64,000 bases of DNA from Burkholderia sp. PAMC 26561 (GCF_001557535.2 NZ_CP014307.1:620001-684000); one strand, 5' to 3'; shown: positions 51,535 to 61,148, numbered from the stretch's first letter. The notes: a model not told the origin generated them from the letters alone. Numbers and translations: made by a program.

Positions 51535-51829
51535 AGATCACCCCCATATTTTAAGTGCCTCGCTGGATTCGCGATGGTCGTCTCCTGCTCGCTCGTGCGC
51601 ACATCATGGGTACGGTCTGGACCCTCCGGTACCGTGCACAGGCCCCGCGAACAACAAATCATACTCTTGCGAAATCTCATGTTCGACTGAAAAAATCGAT
51701 CGCGCTTGGAACATTTACTGATGATTTATCCCGTTGGTTATTCCATATGCTCGCTGCAAGGCCCGCGTGCGTTCCGGAATACTTCTTGCGTCCTATACTT
51801 GCGTTAATCAAGTCAAGGCGGAGTGAACC
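51535..51829. other. Intergenic region
   Basis: 295 bp, no gene supported, no repeat noted; presumably carries promoters of the two divergent neighbours. Confidence 0.4.
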
Positions 51830-52444
51830 ATGAATAATGCGCAGAATAATGAGTCGCAGGACAAGCAAAAGGAACGCGCGGCGGACAGTCCGCTGAAGAA
51901 GCCCGAGACGGAAACTGCGCACGCCAAGACGAGCGATGTCGCCGCTGCAGCACAAAGCAATCAGGCAGGTCCGCGGCAAGACGGGGAAACACCCAAGGCA
52001 TCGAAAGATGAAGGTGGCCCGATCAGCGATCTCAACATCACGCGCCACGCAATCGATGTGCTCAACGACGACACGCTCGACGACACCGTCGACGCCGACA
52101 GCAAGAACCATGATGCCGCGAGGGATGAGTTCCTGATCGAAGAGAATCCGAATGCGTTCGTTGGCGTGAACGCGTCGCTCGTCAATTCGCATTTCGAACA
52201 GGGCGATGGCCTCGGTGGTTTCGACAGCCGCCCTGCACGTAACGGCCTTGCGCTCAAACTGGAAAATGGTTTCAGCGTCGTGGATAAAGGCATGATCGCG
52301 CCCGATGCGGAAGAGGTAGAACGTCAGTACGACTTTGTTGACCGCGATGCCCGCGGCGACACCTTGCGCGGGCGCAAGCACTTCGCGGTCAATCACGTCC
52401 GCCCGTCGAGGCTGATCGAAATCCAGCGGCGCGATAAGTCCTGA
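51830..52444 (+). CDS. Hydrophilic protein, possibly DUF3005
   Basis: 204-aa polar protein. The first 70 residues are disordered (Gln/Lys/Ala/Asp-rich: NNESQDKQKERAADSPLKKP). The second part is more structured: DLNITRHAIDVLNDDTLDDT, ENPNAFVGVNASLVNSHFEQ, GGFDSRPARNGLALKLENGF, DFVDRDARGDTLRGRKHFAV and the end VRPSRLIEIQRRDKS. This looks like the Burkholderia-restricted DUF3005 family, but I am not certain. Terminator follows. Function unknown. Confidence 0.6.
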   Translation: MNNAQNNESQDKQKERAADSPLKKPETETAHAKTSDVAAAAQSNQAGPRQDGETPKASKDEGGPISDLNITRHAIDVLNDDTLDDTVDADSKNHDAARDEFLIEENPNAFVGVNASLVNSHFEQGDGLGGFDSRPARNGLALKLENGFSVVDKGMIAPDAEEVERQYDFVDRDARGDTLRGRKHFAVNHVRPSRLIEIQRRDKS

Positions 52445-52471
52445 TCGCACCGTAACTCCCCGTCTCCAAGA

Positions 52472-52497
52472 AAAAACCGCGCCGAGCGCGGTTTTTG
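52472..52497. terminator. Bidirectional rho-independent terminator
   Basis: AAACCGCGC (52474-52482), loop CGA, GCGCGGTTT (52486-52494), with A run before and T run after; serves the convergent genes on both sides. Confidence 0.92.
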
Positions 52498-52498
52498 T

Positions 52499-52672
52499 TT
52501 ATTTGGTTTTCGACTTGTCCTTGTCGCCGTCAGATTCAATGCGGGTCACGCCGCCTGTCGAAGGCGGATCGCTTGCCGGGAAGGTGTCTTCCACGGCCTT
52601 GTCGACATCCTCCTCTGCGCGCTCCGAGTGCGGGTTTTGTTCCTTGGGTTCGTTGGATTGTGCGCTGCTCAT
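52499..52672 (-). CDS. Small acidic protein with TFPASDPPS motif (57 aa)
   Basis: Starts at ATG 52672, preceded on the minus strand by AGAGGAGCATTC, a strong ribosome binding site. The product begins MSSAQSNEPKEQNPHSERAE, then EDVDKAVEDTFPASDPPSTG, and ends in a Lys-rich tail DKDKSKTK. The TFPASDPP core recurs in many short proteins of proteobacteria with no known role, so this is a real gene despite its size. It shares the terminator at 52472 with the DUF3005-like gene. Confidence 0.75.
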   Translation of the reverse strand: MSSAQSNEPKEQNPHSERAEEDVDKAVEDTFPASDPPSTGGVTRIESDGDKDKSKTK

Positions 52673-52968
52673 GAATGCTCCTCTGTCATCAACTTCGTTC
52701 GATCCGGTTCGCCGGGTCAGTGTGTAAAGCCTGCCATTGCGACGAACGAGCTTGCAATGAGGCAGTGCCGCCGCCGCTTTTCCGTTCTGCTGAGGCCAAC
52801 GGCCGACACTTGCTTTCTTCAGGCAAATCCGCTCCCAGCGGGCTTAAAGGCACTGAAAGCAAGCGATGTTCCCAACTTGGGATGCGCCTGGCATGCCTTG
52901 TGCATCGAGAGGCCGGGGTCAAACAAAAGCTTTGAAAATTCTAGAAAAAGTACGCCACGGGACCAGAC

Positions 52969-53397
52969 ATGACTACGACCAATACCTACTCGAACGAAGC
53001 CGCGCCGCAAGGCGCGTCACGCTCGTTCGATCTGCGCGCAGCCTGGACACAGCAGGCGCTTTCGACCGCTATCGCGTGTCTGGGCATCGCCTACGTCTTC
53101 TCGTGGGCCGAAATGGGACTCGCGTTGATGGTGGGTCCGGACGAGCGTCTGGCGCCGCTGGTTGCATCGCGCATACTCGTTGGCGGCTTGTATGTCTGCG
53201 TGGCAATGCGCTTGCAGTGGGCGCGCTGGACAACCGTTGCACTTGGCCTTGCGTCGGTCGCCTTCGTGGGTCCCATGCTTGCCGCAGAGTGGAGAATGTT
53301 CCCCACGGCAGCCGTCGTTACCGGTGCGGTGCTGGTGGCAAAGCTGGCGGCATCGATCTTCCTGCTGTCGCCGGACGCATCGCGCGAACACAGCTAG
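52969..53397 (+). CDS. Hypothetical four-helix membrane protein
   Basis: 142-aa integral membrane protein with about four helices: LSTAIACLGIAYVFSWAEMG, APLVASRILVGGLYVCVAMR, ARWTTVALGLASVAFVGPML, and AAVVTGAVLVAKLAASIFLL. Hydrophilic N-terminus of about 25 residues. No family recognised. The gene begins 296 bp downstream of the small acidic gene on the other strand, so it has its own promoter. Confidence 0.6.
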   Translation: MTTTNTYSNEAAPQGASRSFDLRAAWTQQALSTAIACLGIAYVFSWAEMGLALMVGPDERLAPLVASRILVGGLYVCVAMRLQWARWTTVALGLASVAFVGPMLAAEWRMFPTAAVVTGAVLVAKLAASIFLLSPDASREHS

Positions 53398-53477
53398 CCG
53401 TTTGCGGAAGCCGCAGCTTGTTCAAGCGGCCGTGAAAACGCACAATGAGAGCCCGTTTCTTTTTCGATGAGCCTCTC

Positions 53478-54077
53478 ATGAAAATTGCCGTCATCGGTGC
53501 AACCGGCACAGTAGGCCGTGCCGTCCTCGCCGAATTCGCCCCGCGTCATGAAGTGTTCGAGATCGGCGCCACACGCGGCGCGCATCGTGCGGACCTGACG
53601 AATCTCGATAGCGTGCACGCGCTTTTCAAAACGATCGGACAGGTCGACGCCATCGTCGCCACCGCCGGTCACGTACATTTCGGCGAGCTTTCCCAGATGA
53701 CCTCGGAGCAATTCCGCATAGGCCTCGATGACAAACTCATGGGCCAGGTCAATCTCGTACTCCACGCGCAGCGCTATCTGAATGACGGCGGCTCGTTCAC
53801 GCTGACGAGCGGTATCGTGGGCGATGAGCCGATCAAGTACGGCGCGAGCGCGGCTGCGGTAAACGGCGCGATTGAAGGTTTCGTGCGCGGCGCGGCGATC
53901 GAACTGCCGCGCGGTCTGCGCATCAATGTCGTCAATGCAACCATGCTGGAAGAAGCGCGCGAAGCGTTTGGCCCGTACTTCCGTGGCTTTGAAGCCGCGT
54001 CCGGCGCGCGCGTCGCGTTGGCCTATAGCCGCAGTGTGGAGGGCCTCGAAACCGGCCGCATTTACAAGGTTCGCTGA
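53478..54077 (+). CDS. Short-chain dehydrogenase
   Basis: Short SDR (199 aa). NAD(P) site at the N-terminus: MKIAVIGATGTVGRAVLAEF, and DLTNLDSVHALF; the middle has AIVATAGHVHFGELSQMTSE. The catalytic segment SFTLTSGIVGDEPIKYGASA keeps the Ser and the Tyr-x3 position (here KYGAS, with the Lys position replaced by Ala in the usual YxxxK spacing), so it may be an atypical or substrate-binding-only member. Start ATG 53478. It ends before an inverted-repeat region. Confidence 0.82.
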   Translation: MKIAVIGATGTVGRAVLAEFAPRHEVFEIGATRGAHRADLTNLDSVHALFKTIGQVDAIVATAGHVHFGELSQMTSEQFRIGLDDKLMGQVNLVLHAQRYLNDGGSFTLTSGIVGDEPIKYGASAAAVNGAIEGFVRGAAIELPRGLRINVVNATMLEEAREAFGPYFRGFEAASGARVALAYSRSVEGLETGRIYKVR

Positions 54078-54095
54078 TAACGGATATTCGTGAGT

Positions 54096-54135
54096 CGGAC
54101 TTCGATGTCGTACATCGTTATCTGAGCGAAGTCCG
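54096..54135. repeat. Nested inverted repeats between convergent genes
   Basis: Outer arms CGGACTTCG (54096-54104) and CGAAGTCCG (54127-54135); inside, starting at 54103, CGATGT and ACATCG flank CGT. Possible terminator; no T tract. Confidence 0.5.
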
Positions 54136-54189
54136 CTACTGGTCACCGTGCGCCGCGCAAGAACGTCAGGCGCGCGGCGCCATGAAATG

Positions 54190-55119
54190 TCATCCGCCTT
54201 TCACGCCCTGCGTGTTGACGTAGAGTGAATAAAGGCCGTGACTTGCAGCCATGAACAAGCGGTTGCGGTGACGGCCGCCAAAACATACGTTCGCGCAACG
54301 TTCGGGCAACGCAATATGTCCGATCGCTTCGCCTTGCGGCGTAAAGACGCGCACGCCGTCGAGCTCGTCGCTGCCCATGCCCCAGCCGCACCAGAGGTTG
54401 CCGTGGATATCGACACGAAAACCATCGGGCGTACCGTCCCGTGCGTCGATCACCACGCGCGAGTCCTTGAACGAACGACCGTCGGGCGCCATTTCGTATG
54501 CAAGGATTTCGCGCGGCGATGCGCGTGAATCGACCACATAAAGTACGGACTCGTCGGGCGAAAACGCGAGTCCGTTCGGACCGGCAAGATCCGAAATCAT
54601 CAGCGTGATCTCGCCGCTTTGTCCATCCACGCGATACACCCCCGGCGTCAACTCCGGCGACTTGTGCTCGCCTTCATAGAATCCATCGATACCAAATGTC
54701 GGATCGCTGAACCAGATGGAGCCATCGGACTTCACGATCAGGTCGTTGGGCGAATTGAGCGGCTTACCCTCGTATTGATCCGCGATGACCGTAATCGATC
54801 CGTCGTACTCCGTGCGCGTCACGCGGCGCGTCAGATGCTCGCACGTGACAAGCCGGCCCTCGCGGTCCCGCGTGTTGCCGTTCGCGTTGTTCGAGGGCTT
54901 GCGAAACGTGCTGACAACGCCGGTTTCCTCGTCCCACCGAAGCATGCGGTTGTTCGGAATGTCGCTCCACAACAGCGAGCGCGAGTCGCCGAACCAGACC
55001 GGGCCTTCCGACCATCGAGCGCCCTGATACAAACATTCCACCGATGCCGCCGCCACGCGCAGCTTGTTGAATCGCTCATCGAGCACGCGAACGGCGGGAT
55101 CGGGATAACGGCGCTCCAT
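54190..55119 (-). CDS. SMP-30/gluconolactonase-family lactonase
   Basis: Six-bladed beta-propeller hydrolase opening sugar lactones. Start at ATG 55119 (GGAG upstream); a longer open frame to 55239 overlaps the dehydrogenase gene. Landmarks are WSEGPVWFGDSRSLLWSDIP, NNANGNTRDREGRLVTCEHL, NDLIVKSDGSIWFSDPTFGI, GPNGLAFSPDESVLYVVDSR and DGFRVDIHGNLWCGWGMGSD with the metal-binding Glu/Asn/Asp set. 309 aa. The dehydrogenase start lies 17 bp upstream of... its gene end; the genes run the same way, so an operon is likely. Confidence 0.87.
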   Translation of the reverse strand: MERRYPDPAVRVLDERFNKLRVAAASVECLYQGARWSEGPVWFGDSRSLLWSDIPNNRMLRWDEETGVVSTFRKPSNNANGNTRDREGRLVTCEHLTRRVTRTEYDGSITVIADQYEGKPLNSPNDLIVKSDGSIWFSDPTFGIDGFYEGEHKSPELTPGVYRVDGQSGEITLMISDLAGPNGLAFSPDESVLYVVDSRASPREILAYEMAPDGRSFKDSRVVIDARDGTPDGFRVDIHGNLWCGWGMGSDELDGVRVFTPQGEAIGHIALPERCANVCFGGRHRNRLFMAASHGLYSLYVNTQGVKGG

Positions 55120-55136
55120 CAAGATAAAGTCTCCTT

Positions 55137-56714
55137 TTAGTTGGGTCCAAGTTCGCCATCGCGCAAACGCCAGAGGCTCAGTGGATTGTCGTCCTGAAGT
55201 GCAAGCGGCAGCAAGGCCGCCGGCAAATCCTGATAACACACCGGCCGCAGGAAACGCTCGATTGCCATTGCGCCCACCGATGTAGCGCGGCTGTCGGAGG
55301 TCGCCGGATACGGGCCGCCGTGCACCATTGCATACGATACCTCGACGCCCGTTGGAAAGCCGTTCGCAAGAATGCGGCCGGCCTTGCGTTCCAGTATCGG
55401 CATCAGGCGGCGAGCGAAGGGCACGTCATCGTTTTCAAGTTGCAAAGTGGCCGTCAATTGCCCTTCGATACGCCGCGCCAGGTCCAGCATTTCGTCTTCG
55501 TCGCGGCAGATCACGATCAACGCAGTCGGCCCGAAGATCTCGTCCTCCAGATGCGGCGTGTCCGCAAAACGCTCGGCGTTGACGGAAAACAGCGCGGGCA
55601 TTGCGGCAAAGGGCGCCTCGGTTTCGGCGCCCGTCGCAATGCGCTCGACGCCGGATTTATCGCGTTGCGCGATGCCTTCCTCATACGCCTTCGCAATCCC
55701 GGCCGTGAGCATGGTCTGAGCGCCCTTCTTTTCCAGCGCGCTCACCGCATAGTCAATAAAACCCTGCAAATGCGGCCCTTCCAGCGCAAGCACGAGCCCG
55801 GGGTTTGTACAGAACTGCCCTACACCCAGCGTGACCGAATCCACGAAGCCGTTCGCGAGCGACTCGGCACGCGCGGCCAGTGCGCCCGGCAGCACGAAGA
55901 ACGGATTGATGCTGCTCATTTCCGCGAAGACGGGGATCGGTTCCCGCCGTTTCGATGCAATATCGATCAGCGCAAGACCGCCGCGCCTTGAGCCCGTGAA
56001 CCCCACGGACTTGATGGCCGGATGCGCGACGAGCGCTTCGCCGATCTCGTTGCCCGCGCCCACCACGAGCGAAAACACGCCCTCCGGCAAACCCATGTCC
56101 GATACCGCTTTTTGTATCGCGCGGCCTACCATCTCGGATGTACCCAGATGCGCGGGATGCGACTTGACGACGACGGGACATCCGGCAGCGAGCGCGGCAG
56201 CCGTGTCTCCGCCGGCCACTGAAAACGCCAGCGGGAAATTGCTCGCGCCGAACACCGCAACCGGGCCTACCGGTATCTTCTGCAGACGCAGGTCGGGACG
56301 CGGCAACGGCTTGCGATCGGGCTGCGGCGAATCGAGCGTGGCGCTCAACCAGCGCCCTTCGCGCACGAGCGATGCAAACAGCTTCAACTGCCCGACCGTG
56401 CGGCCGCGCTCGCCTTCGAGTCGTGCCTTCGGCAATGCGGATTCGGCATGCGCGCGTTCGATGAGCGCATCGCCCAGCGCCACGATGTTGTCCGCGATCG
56501 CTTCGAGAAACTGCGCGCGCGTTTCGAGCGCAGTGAGCCGGTAAACATCGAAAGCGGATTCGGCAAGCTCGGCCGCGCGTGCAACTTCCTTCGCGCCGCC
56601 CCCGCCGAACGCCGGCTTAAGCTCGACGTTGCGCGCGGGATCGAAGGCGTGCAACGTTGCATCCGTTCCGCGCACTGCCGTTTTACCGATCAGCATTTCG
56701 CCCGTGATCTGCAT
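55137..56714 (-). CDS. 2,5-dioxovalerate (alpha-ketoglutaric semialdehyde) dehydrogenase
   Basis: NADP-type aldehyde dehydrogenase oxidising 2,5-dioxovalerate to 2-oxoglutarate, the last step in oxidative pathways for pentoses, glucarate and hydroxyproline. 525 aa. Landmarks: [20 protein letters not shown] (with ASNFP), [20 protein letters not shown] (NAD loop), [16 protein letters not shown] and the catalytic Cys in [18 protein letters not shown]. This set of sequences is typical of KGSADH rather than general ALDH. It is 17 bp upstream of the lactonase gene. Start ATG 56714. Confidence 0.9.
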   Translation of the reverse strand: MQITGEMLIGKTAVRGTDATLHAFDPARNVELKPAFGGGGAKEVARAAELAESAFDVYRLTALETRAQFLEAIADNIVALGDALIERAHAESALPKARLEGERGRTVGQLKLFASLVREGRWLSATLDSPQPDRKPLPRPDLRLQKIPVGPVAVFGASNFPLAFSVAGGDTAAALAAGCPVVVKSHPAHLGTSEMVGRAIQKAVSDMGLPEGVFSLVVGAGNEIGEALVAHPAIKSVGFTGSRRGGLALIDIASKRREPIPVFAEMSSINPFFVLPGALAARAESLANGFVDSVTLGVGQFCTNPGLVLALEGPHLQGFIDYAVSALEKKGAQTMLTAGIAKAYEEGIAQRDKSGVERIATGAETEAPFAAMPALFSVNAERFADTPHLEDEIFGPTALIVICRDEDEMLDLARRIEGQLTATLQLENDDVPFARRLMPILERKAGRILANGFPTGVEVSYAMVHGGPYPATSDSRATSVGAMAIERFLRPVCYQDLPAALLPLALQDDNPLSLWRLRDGELGPN

Positions 56715-56805
56715 GTGAATTCTCCTGAAAACAGCGGATAAATCGTTGACGGCTCGTCATTCAGAACTCATCTACCGACGATGGACCGCATCGCAGCGCG
56801 CTTTG

Positions 56806-57618
56806 TCACGTGCGCGGTGAATGACCGGAATGCCTGTAATTCGCGAGCCACCCCAAACCGTCGGACGTCCCGGCGCGCGGCCGGTATTCGCACCCGATCC
56901 AGCCGCTGTAACCAAGTGAATCGATAAGATCGAACAGGTACGGATAATTCACTTCGCCCGTATCCGGCTCGTTCCTGTACGGCACGCCCGCAATCTGAAT
57001 GTGGCCGATACCCGCATTGCGCCGCTTCATGTCGCGCCGCAACTTGACGGCGAGATCGCCTTCCGTGATCTGACAGTGATAACAGTCGAACTGGACCTGC
57101 AGGTTCGACGCACCGATTTCGCTGCAGATGGCTTGCGCCTCGTCCTGCCGGTTGAGGAAAAAGCCCGGCATGTCGCGCGTGTTGATCGGTTCGATGACGA
57201 TCGTCACATGGGCGGATGCCGCCATGTTGGCCGCGAGCGCGAGATTCTTCAGATACACCTCGCGATGCTGCTCGCGCGACTGCTCCGGAGCAATGAGACC
57301 AGCCATCACATGCAGCTTGTCATTGCCGAGAATGCGCGCATAGTCGAGCGCAATGTCCATGCTGCGCCTGAATTCATCCTCACGTCCCGGCAGCGAGGCA
57401 AGCCCGCGCTCACCGCCGCTCCAGTCACCCGGCGGCGCGTTGAAAAGCGCTTGTTTGAGGGCGTTATCGTCGAGTTGGGTTTTGATGTCCGACGGCGGAA
57501 ATTCGTACGGGAACAAAAATTCCACGGCCTTGAAACCGTCGCGTGCCGCCGCTGAAAACCGGTCGATGAACGCGTGCTCGTTGTACATCATGGTGAGGTT
57601 GGCAGCGAAACGCGGCAT
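56806..57618 (-). CDS. Hydroxypyruvate/2-oxo-tetronate isomerase family
   Basis: TIM-barrel isomerase of the Hyi/OtnI family (xylose-isomerase-like fold), converting a 2-oxo-acid sugar derivative to its 3-oxo/aldehyde form. Start ATG 57618 with GGAGG upstream. Landmarks: [89 protein letters not shown] and the metal Glu/His set. 270 aa. About 90 bp upstream of the dehydrogenase, so likely one transcription unit. Hyi and OtnI activities cannot be told apart from sequence here. Confidence 0.86.
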   Translation of the reverse strand: MPRFAANLTMMYNEHAFIDRFSAAARDGFKAVEFLFPYEFPPSDIKTQLDDNALKQALFNAPPGDWSGGERGLASLPGREDEFRRSMDIALDYARILGNDKLHVMAGLIAPEQSREQHREVYLKNLALAANMAASAHVTIVIEPINTRDMPGFFLNRQDEAQAICSEIGASNLQVQFDCYHCQITEGDLAVKLRRDMKRRNAGIGHIQIAGVPYRNEPDTGEVNYPYLFDLIDSLGYSGWIGCEYRPRAGTSDGLGWLANYRHSGHSPRT

Positions 57619-57742
57619 GACGATCCTCCTGATGGGACAAGACGGTTGCTCACAGCGTGCAACTCTTGCGCCCGCTCTCATCGATGATATTGCGCCCCTC
57701 CACGCCGCCGAGGCTCAGTGGAAACCCTCACCGGGACGCACT

Positions 57743-58081
57743 TTACGCAGATGAAGCCTGGTCAAGGAGCGCAAATGCATCGCGGATTTCCGATACATCG
57801 TTTGGCCGGACCAGCCGCGCGACTTCGCGCCCGTTGTCCATGAAGATCAGCGTGGGCCAGAGCTTGACCCGAAATGACCGTCCCAGCGGCCGGCCGCTGC
57901 CGTCCTCGATCTTGAGGTGCCGCATGTCGGCGTGGTCCTTGAACGCCTCCGCTATCGCGGGCTGGGCGGCTTTGCAGTGACCGCACCAGTTGGTGCCGAA
58001 CTCGATCACCGACGGGCCCGCAAAAGCATCGACATCCGCACGCGCCGGCGCGTCTGGTGTGTATTCGGTTGCCATCGCCAT
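57743..58081 (-). CDS. Thioredoxin-like protein with CGHC active site
   Basis: 112-aa thioredoxin fold, cytoplasmic (no signal). Active site WCGHC in SVIEFGTNWCGHCKAAQPAI, like the disulfide-isomerase form rather than CGPC of ordinary thioredoxin. Then LWPTLIFMDNGREVARLVRP with the cis-proline (WPT). It is divergent from the histidine kinase gene (137 bp apart). A redox link between it and the two-component system is inferred only from the layout. Confidence 0.85.
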   Translation of the reverse strand: MAMATEYTPDAPARADVDAFAGPSVIEFGTNWCGHCKAAQPAIAEAFKDHADMRHLKIEDGSGRPLGRSFRVKLWPTLIFMDNGREVARLVRPNDVSEIRDAFALLDQASSA

Positions 58082-58218
58082 GAGTGTTGCTCCTTTTATC
58101 GGATCACAGACATTCTATTGGGCGGCGGGTTTGCGCGCTTGGCGTGGCTTTCTTGCGCGCGGGCGGTGGCCCGGCAAGTTTCTTGCTCCAGTGCTGCACC
58201 TCCTCGCCACGTCTGTAC

Positions 58219-59736
58219 ATGCCAGCTTCTTCCACGCGCCTGTCGTTCTCCAGCCAGCTAGCCTTCTTCTGGGCGCTTGTGGCAGTCATGTGCGCGCTGC
58301 TTTGCGCCCTCGTGCTGTTCATGGCCCAGGAAAACGCGGGACGGCGTATCGACATCGCTCGCGAGCGCAGTCTGGCCGGCTGCCAGGCGGTGGCGTCGCG
58401 CTACGATCTCTCCATCGACAGAACCGCCGGCGCCGATCATCTCGATCCGCACGCCGATCTGATGCACGCCATTCTCGATGTCGTGCTGGCGCAGATGTCC
58501 GGCGTGGAAGGCGGATTCTGGCGCAATGCAGGCACTGACCGGGGCGTGTTCGATGCGTATGCATTCCCGACCTACGAGGGCAGTGGCATCAAGCGCGATG
58601 TCCCCGACGCCGAAACGCCTTTGATCCTGCGTACGCTGCGCGCAGCGGCGATCAAACAAACGGCGCTGACGGATGTCGTCAGTGGTCAGCAAGGCGCGGT
58701 GATCGTGACGGCGTGTACGATCCCGCACCACCCGGCGCTGCTCGCATGGACGCTCACGCGCTCACAGCCGTCTCTCGGCGCCTGGGGACGCAGCCTGCTT
58801 GCGGGGCTGGCCGCGCTGCTTGCAATCATCGTCGGTAGCTCCATCGCTCTCGGTATGCGATTGCGTAGCTGGCGTGCGAACCTTGCTCACGTGGAGCGCA
58901 GCGTCGCGCAACATGCGGGAGCCGAACCGGATGGCTTGGCCATCATTGCCGAGCCGATCGGAAAGACGGGCGAGCCGGAGCTCGACCGCATCGTGGATGC
59001 ATTCAACACGCACGCGGCGCGCACCGCCGCGTTGCGATCACAAGCGGCAGCGCTGAGCGCTCGCCTCGCGCAGGCGGAGCGCTTCTCCGCACTCGGCCGG
59101 CTTGCTGCGCAGATTGCGCACGAGATCCGCAATCCAGTCGGCGCAATGCGGCTCAAAGCAGAAAACGCTCTCGTCGGCGATGAAGATCGCAAGCAACGGG
59201 CGCTCGCGACGATCCTCGAGCAGATTCATCGGGTGGAGCAACAGCTTGTGGGCTTGCTGGCGCTCACTCAGCCGGTTCGCATCGACAATATGAACGTCCC
59301 GCTTCGGGCGTGGCTCGACGATCGAGTCGCGCTGCATCAGGAAGCGGCGGCACATGCGCAGGTCGCGCTTACCGTGGCGGAGGCACCGGCAGCGACGCCC
59401 GAGCACGCCGTTTTCGATCCCGTGCAACTCGCACGCGCGCTTGATAACCTCGTGCTGAACGCGATACGTCATACGCCGCCCGACGGCAGCGTGACGGTAC
59501 AGGCAACGCGGACTCGCGACCTCCTGCGTTTCGAAGTGAACGACAACGGCCCTGGTGTGCCGCAAGACGATCGTGAAGAAATATTCGAACCGTTCGTCAC
59601 GGGTCATGCCGCCGGTTCGGGACTGGGTCTGGCTGTGGTGCGCGAGATTGCAGCCGCGCATGGCGGCCGGGCGTTTTATGAAGCGCGCAGCACGGGCGCG
59701 TGTTTTGTCATCGAGATTCCATGGCGCACATCCTGA
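58219..59736 (+). CDS. Sensor histidine kinase of a sigma-54 two-component system
   Basis: Membrane kinase, 505 aa. Start ATG 58219 gives MPASSTRLSFSSQLAFFWAL; helices are at about 12-35 and 192-213, bounding a ~155-residue periplasmic sensor of no named type. Then HAMP-like AEPIGKTGEPELDRIVDAFN, HisKA with phospho-acceptor His301 (RLAAQIAHEIRNPVGAM), and the ATPase domain (LDNLVLNAIRHTPPDG, VNDNGPGVPQDD, GSGLGLAVVREIAAAHGG). It overlaps the response-regulator gene by 16 bp, so they are co-translated. Signal unknown. Confidence 0.92.
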   Translation: MPASSTRLSFSSQLAFFWALVAVMCALLCALVLFMAQENAGRRIDIARERSLAGCQAVASRYDLSIDRTAGADHLDPHADLMHAILDVVLAQMSGVEGGFWRNAGTDRGVFDAYAFPTYEGSGIKRDVPDAETPLILRTLRAAAIKQTALTDVVSGQQGAVIVTACTIPHHPALLAWTLTRSQPSLGAWGRSLLAGLAALLAIIVGSSIALGMRLRSWRANLAHVERSVAQHAGAEPDGLAIIAEPIGKTGEPELDRIVDAFNTHAARTAALRSQAAALSARLAQAERFSALGRLAAQIAHEIRNPVGAMRLKAENALVGDEDRKQRALATILEQIHRVEQQLVGLLALTQPVRIDNMNVPLRAWLDDRVALHQEAAAHAQVALTVAEAPAATPEHAVFDPVQLARALDNLVLNAIRHTPPDGSVTVQATRTRDLLRFEVNDNGPGVPQDDREEIFEPFVTGHAAGSGLGLAVVREIAAAHGGRAFYEARSTGACFVIEIPWRTS

Positions 59737-61139
59737 TTGTCGACGACGATGGCGCCTTTCGCGAAAGCCTCGCCGAAACGCTCGCCGATATGAGCCACGA
59801 GACGCTCGAAGCGGCCAGCAAACGAGAAGCGCTCGCGTTGCTTGAAAGCATGGAGCCCATCGACTGCGTTTTCCTCGACCTGCGAATGCCCGACGGTGTT
59901 TCAAGAGACCCGAACGCCGGCGGCGGCCTGGAAGTGCTCGAAGAACTGCGCAACATGCCCGCACGCGCCGCCTTGCCGGTTGTCGTGCTCACTGCATTCG
60001 CCACCAGCGAGAACACTGTGCGCGCGATGCGCCTCGGCGCGTTCGACCACCTGACAAAGCCCATTGGCCGCGATCAGATCGCCGCGTTGCTGAAGAAGAT
60101 CGAACTATCGCAATCGGGCTCGCGCGATGCGGCGCCGATCCAACCCAATGCTTCCTTGCTCCCCGATGAAGCCCGCGAAGCCCGCAGCGCTCCGCGCCTG
60201 CTCGGCTTCAGTGACGCGCTGCGCGATGTGCAGAAAAGCATCGGCCGAGCCGCCGCGACCGATGCCACCGTGCTGATCAATGGCGAAACCGGCACGGGCA
60301 AGGAAGTCGCCGCGCGCGTGCTGCATGATGCGTCCGACCGTCGGCAGGCGCCGTTCATTGCGGTGAACTGCGCGGCGATCCCCGCAGACCTGCTCGAAAG
60401 TGAACTCTTCGGGCATACCAAAGGCGCGTTTACGGGAGCGGTATCGGAGCGGCTCGGCCAGTTTGCGCGAGCGGACGGAGGCACACTTTTCCTCGATGAA
60501 ATCGGCGACCTGCCGTGGCCTCTCCAGGCGAAACTTTTGCGCGTGCTCCAGGAACGCATCGTGACGCCGGTTGGAAGCAACGCGCAAGTCCGCATCGATG
60601 TACGGATCGTTGCCGCCACTCACCGCGACCTGCAGGCGGAGGTCGCAGCGCAGCGGTTTCGGGAAGACCTGTTTTATCGTCTGAACGTGATTCCCATTCA
60701 TTTGCCGCCGCTGCGTGAGCGCCCCGCCGACATCGCTCCCCTTGCCGCGCATTTTCTTGCGATCGCAGCGACGGGCTCGACACGCCCAAAAACGCTCGGC
60801 GACGACGCTAAAAAACTGCTGCTGCAGCACGCGTGGCCCGGCAATGTCCGCGAACTGAAGAACGCGATGGAGCGCGTGTTCGCCCTGGCGCGCGGACCCG
60901 TGGTTGTAGCGAACGACCTCGCTTTTCTTTCCCGCACGCCAGGCTCCGGCGACACCACCAGCGGTTTGCCCGCGGGATGGCTCGACCTGCCGCTTCCCGA
61001 TGCAGTGGAACAGCTCGAACGGCTTGCGATCGCCCACGCGCTTTCGATCACGTCAGGCAACCGCGCGGAAGCGGCACGACGGCTTGGCATCAGCCGGCAA
61101 TCGCTCTACACGAAGCTCGCCGCTTACGGACTCGGATAA
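59721..61139 (+). CDS. Sigma-54-dependent response regulator
   Basis: NtrC-type activator, 472 aa. Receiver domain (1-130): acidic pocket Asp8-10 and phospho-acceptor Asp53 (VFLDLRMPDG), with a small insert GVSRDPNAGGG before the next helix. AAA+ domain (about 155-390): Walker A GETGTGKE (188-195), GAFTGA (235-240, needed for sigma-54 contact) and GGTLFLDEIGDLPW (Walker B). Fis-type HTH at the C-terminus (SGNRAEAARRLGISRQSLY, then TKLAAYGLG). Start ATG 59721 inside the kinase end. Directly downstream lies a matching -24/-12 promoter, the likely target. Confidence 0.94.
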   Translation: MAHILIVDDDGAFRESLAETLADMSHETLEAASKREALALLESMEPIDCVFLDLRMPDGVSRDPNAGGGLEVLEELRNMPARAALPVVVLTAFATSENTVRAMRLGAFDHLTKPIGRDQIAALLKKIELSQSGSRDAAPIQPNASLLPDEAREARSAPRLLGFSDALRDVQKSIGRAAATDATVLINGETGTGKEVAARVLHDASDRRQAPFIAVNCAAIPADLLESELFGHTKGAFTGAVSERLGQFARADGGTLFLDEIGDLPWPLQAKLLRVLQERIVTPVGSNAQVRIDVRIVAATHRDLQAEVAAQRFREDLFYRLNVIPIHLPPLRERPADIAPLAAHFLAIAATGSTRPKTLGDDAKKLLLQHAWPGNVRELKNAMERVFALARGPVVVANDLAFLSRTPGSGDTTSGLPAGWLDLPLPDAVEQLERLAIAHALSITSGNRAEAARRLGISRQSLYTKLAAYGLG

Positions 61140-61148
61140 AGCGGATGC

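Noticed and set aside
58140..58156. Sigma-54-like TGG...TTGC upstream of the kinase
   Set aside because: The spacing between GG and GC is 12 instead of 10 bases, so it is not a usable -24/-12 promoter.
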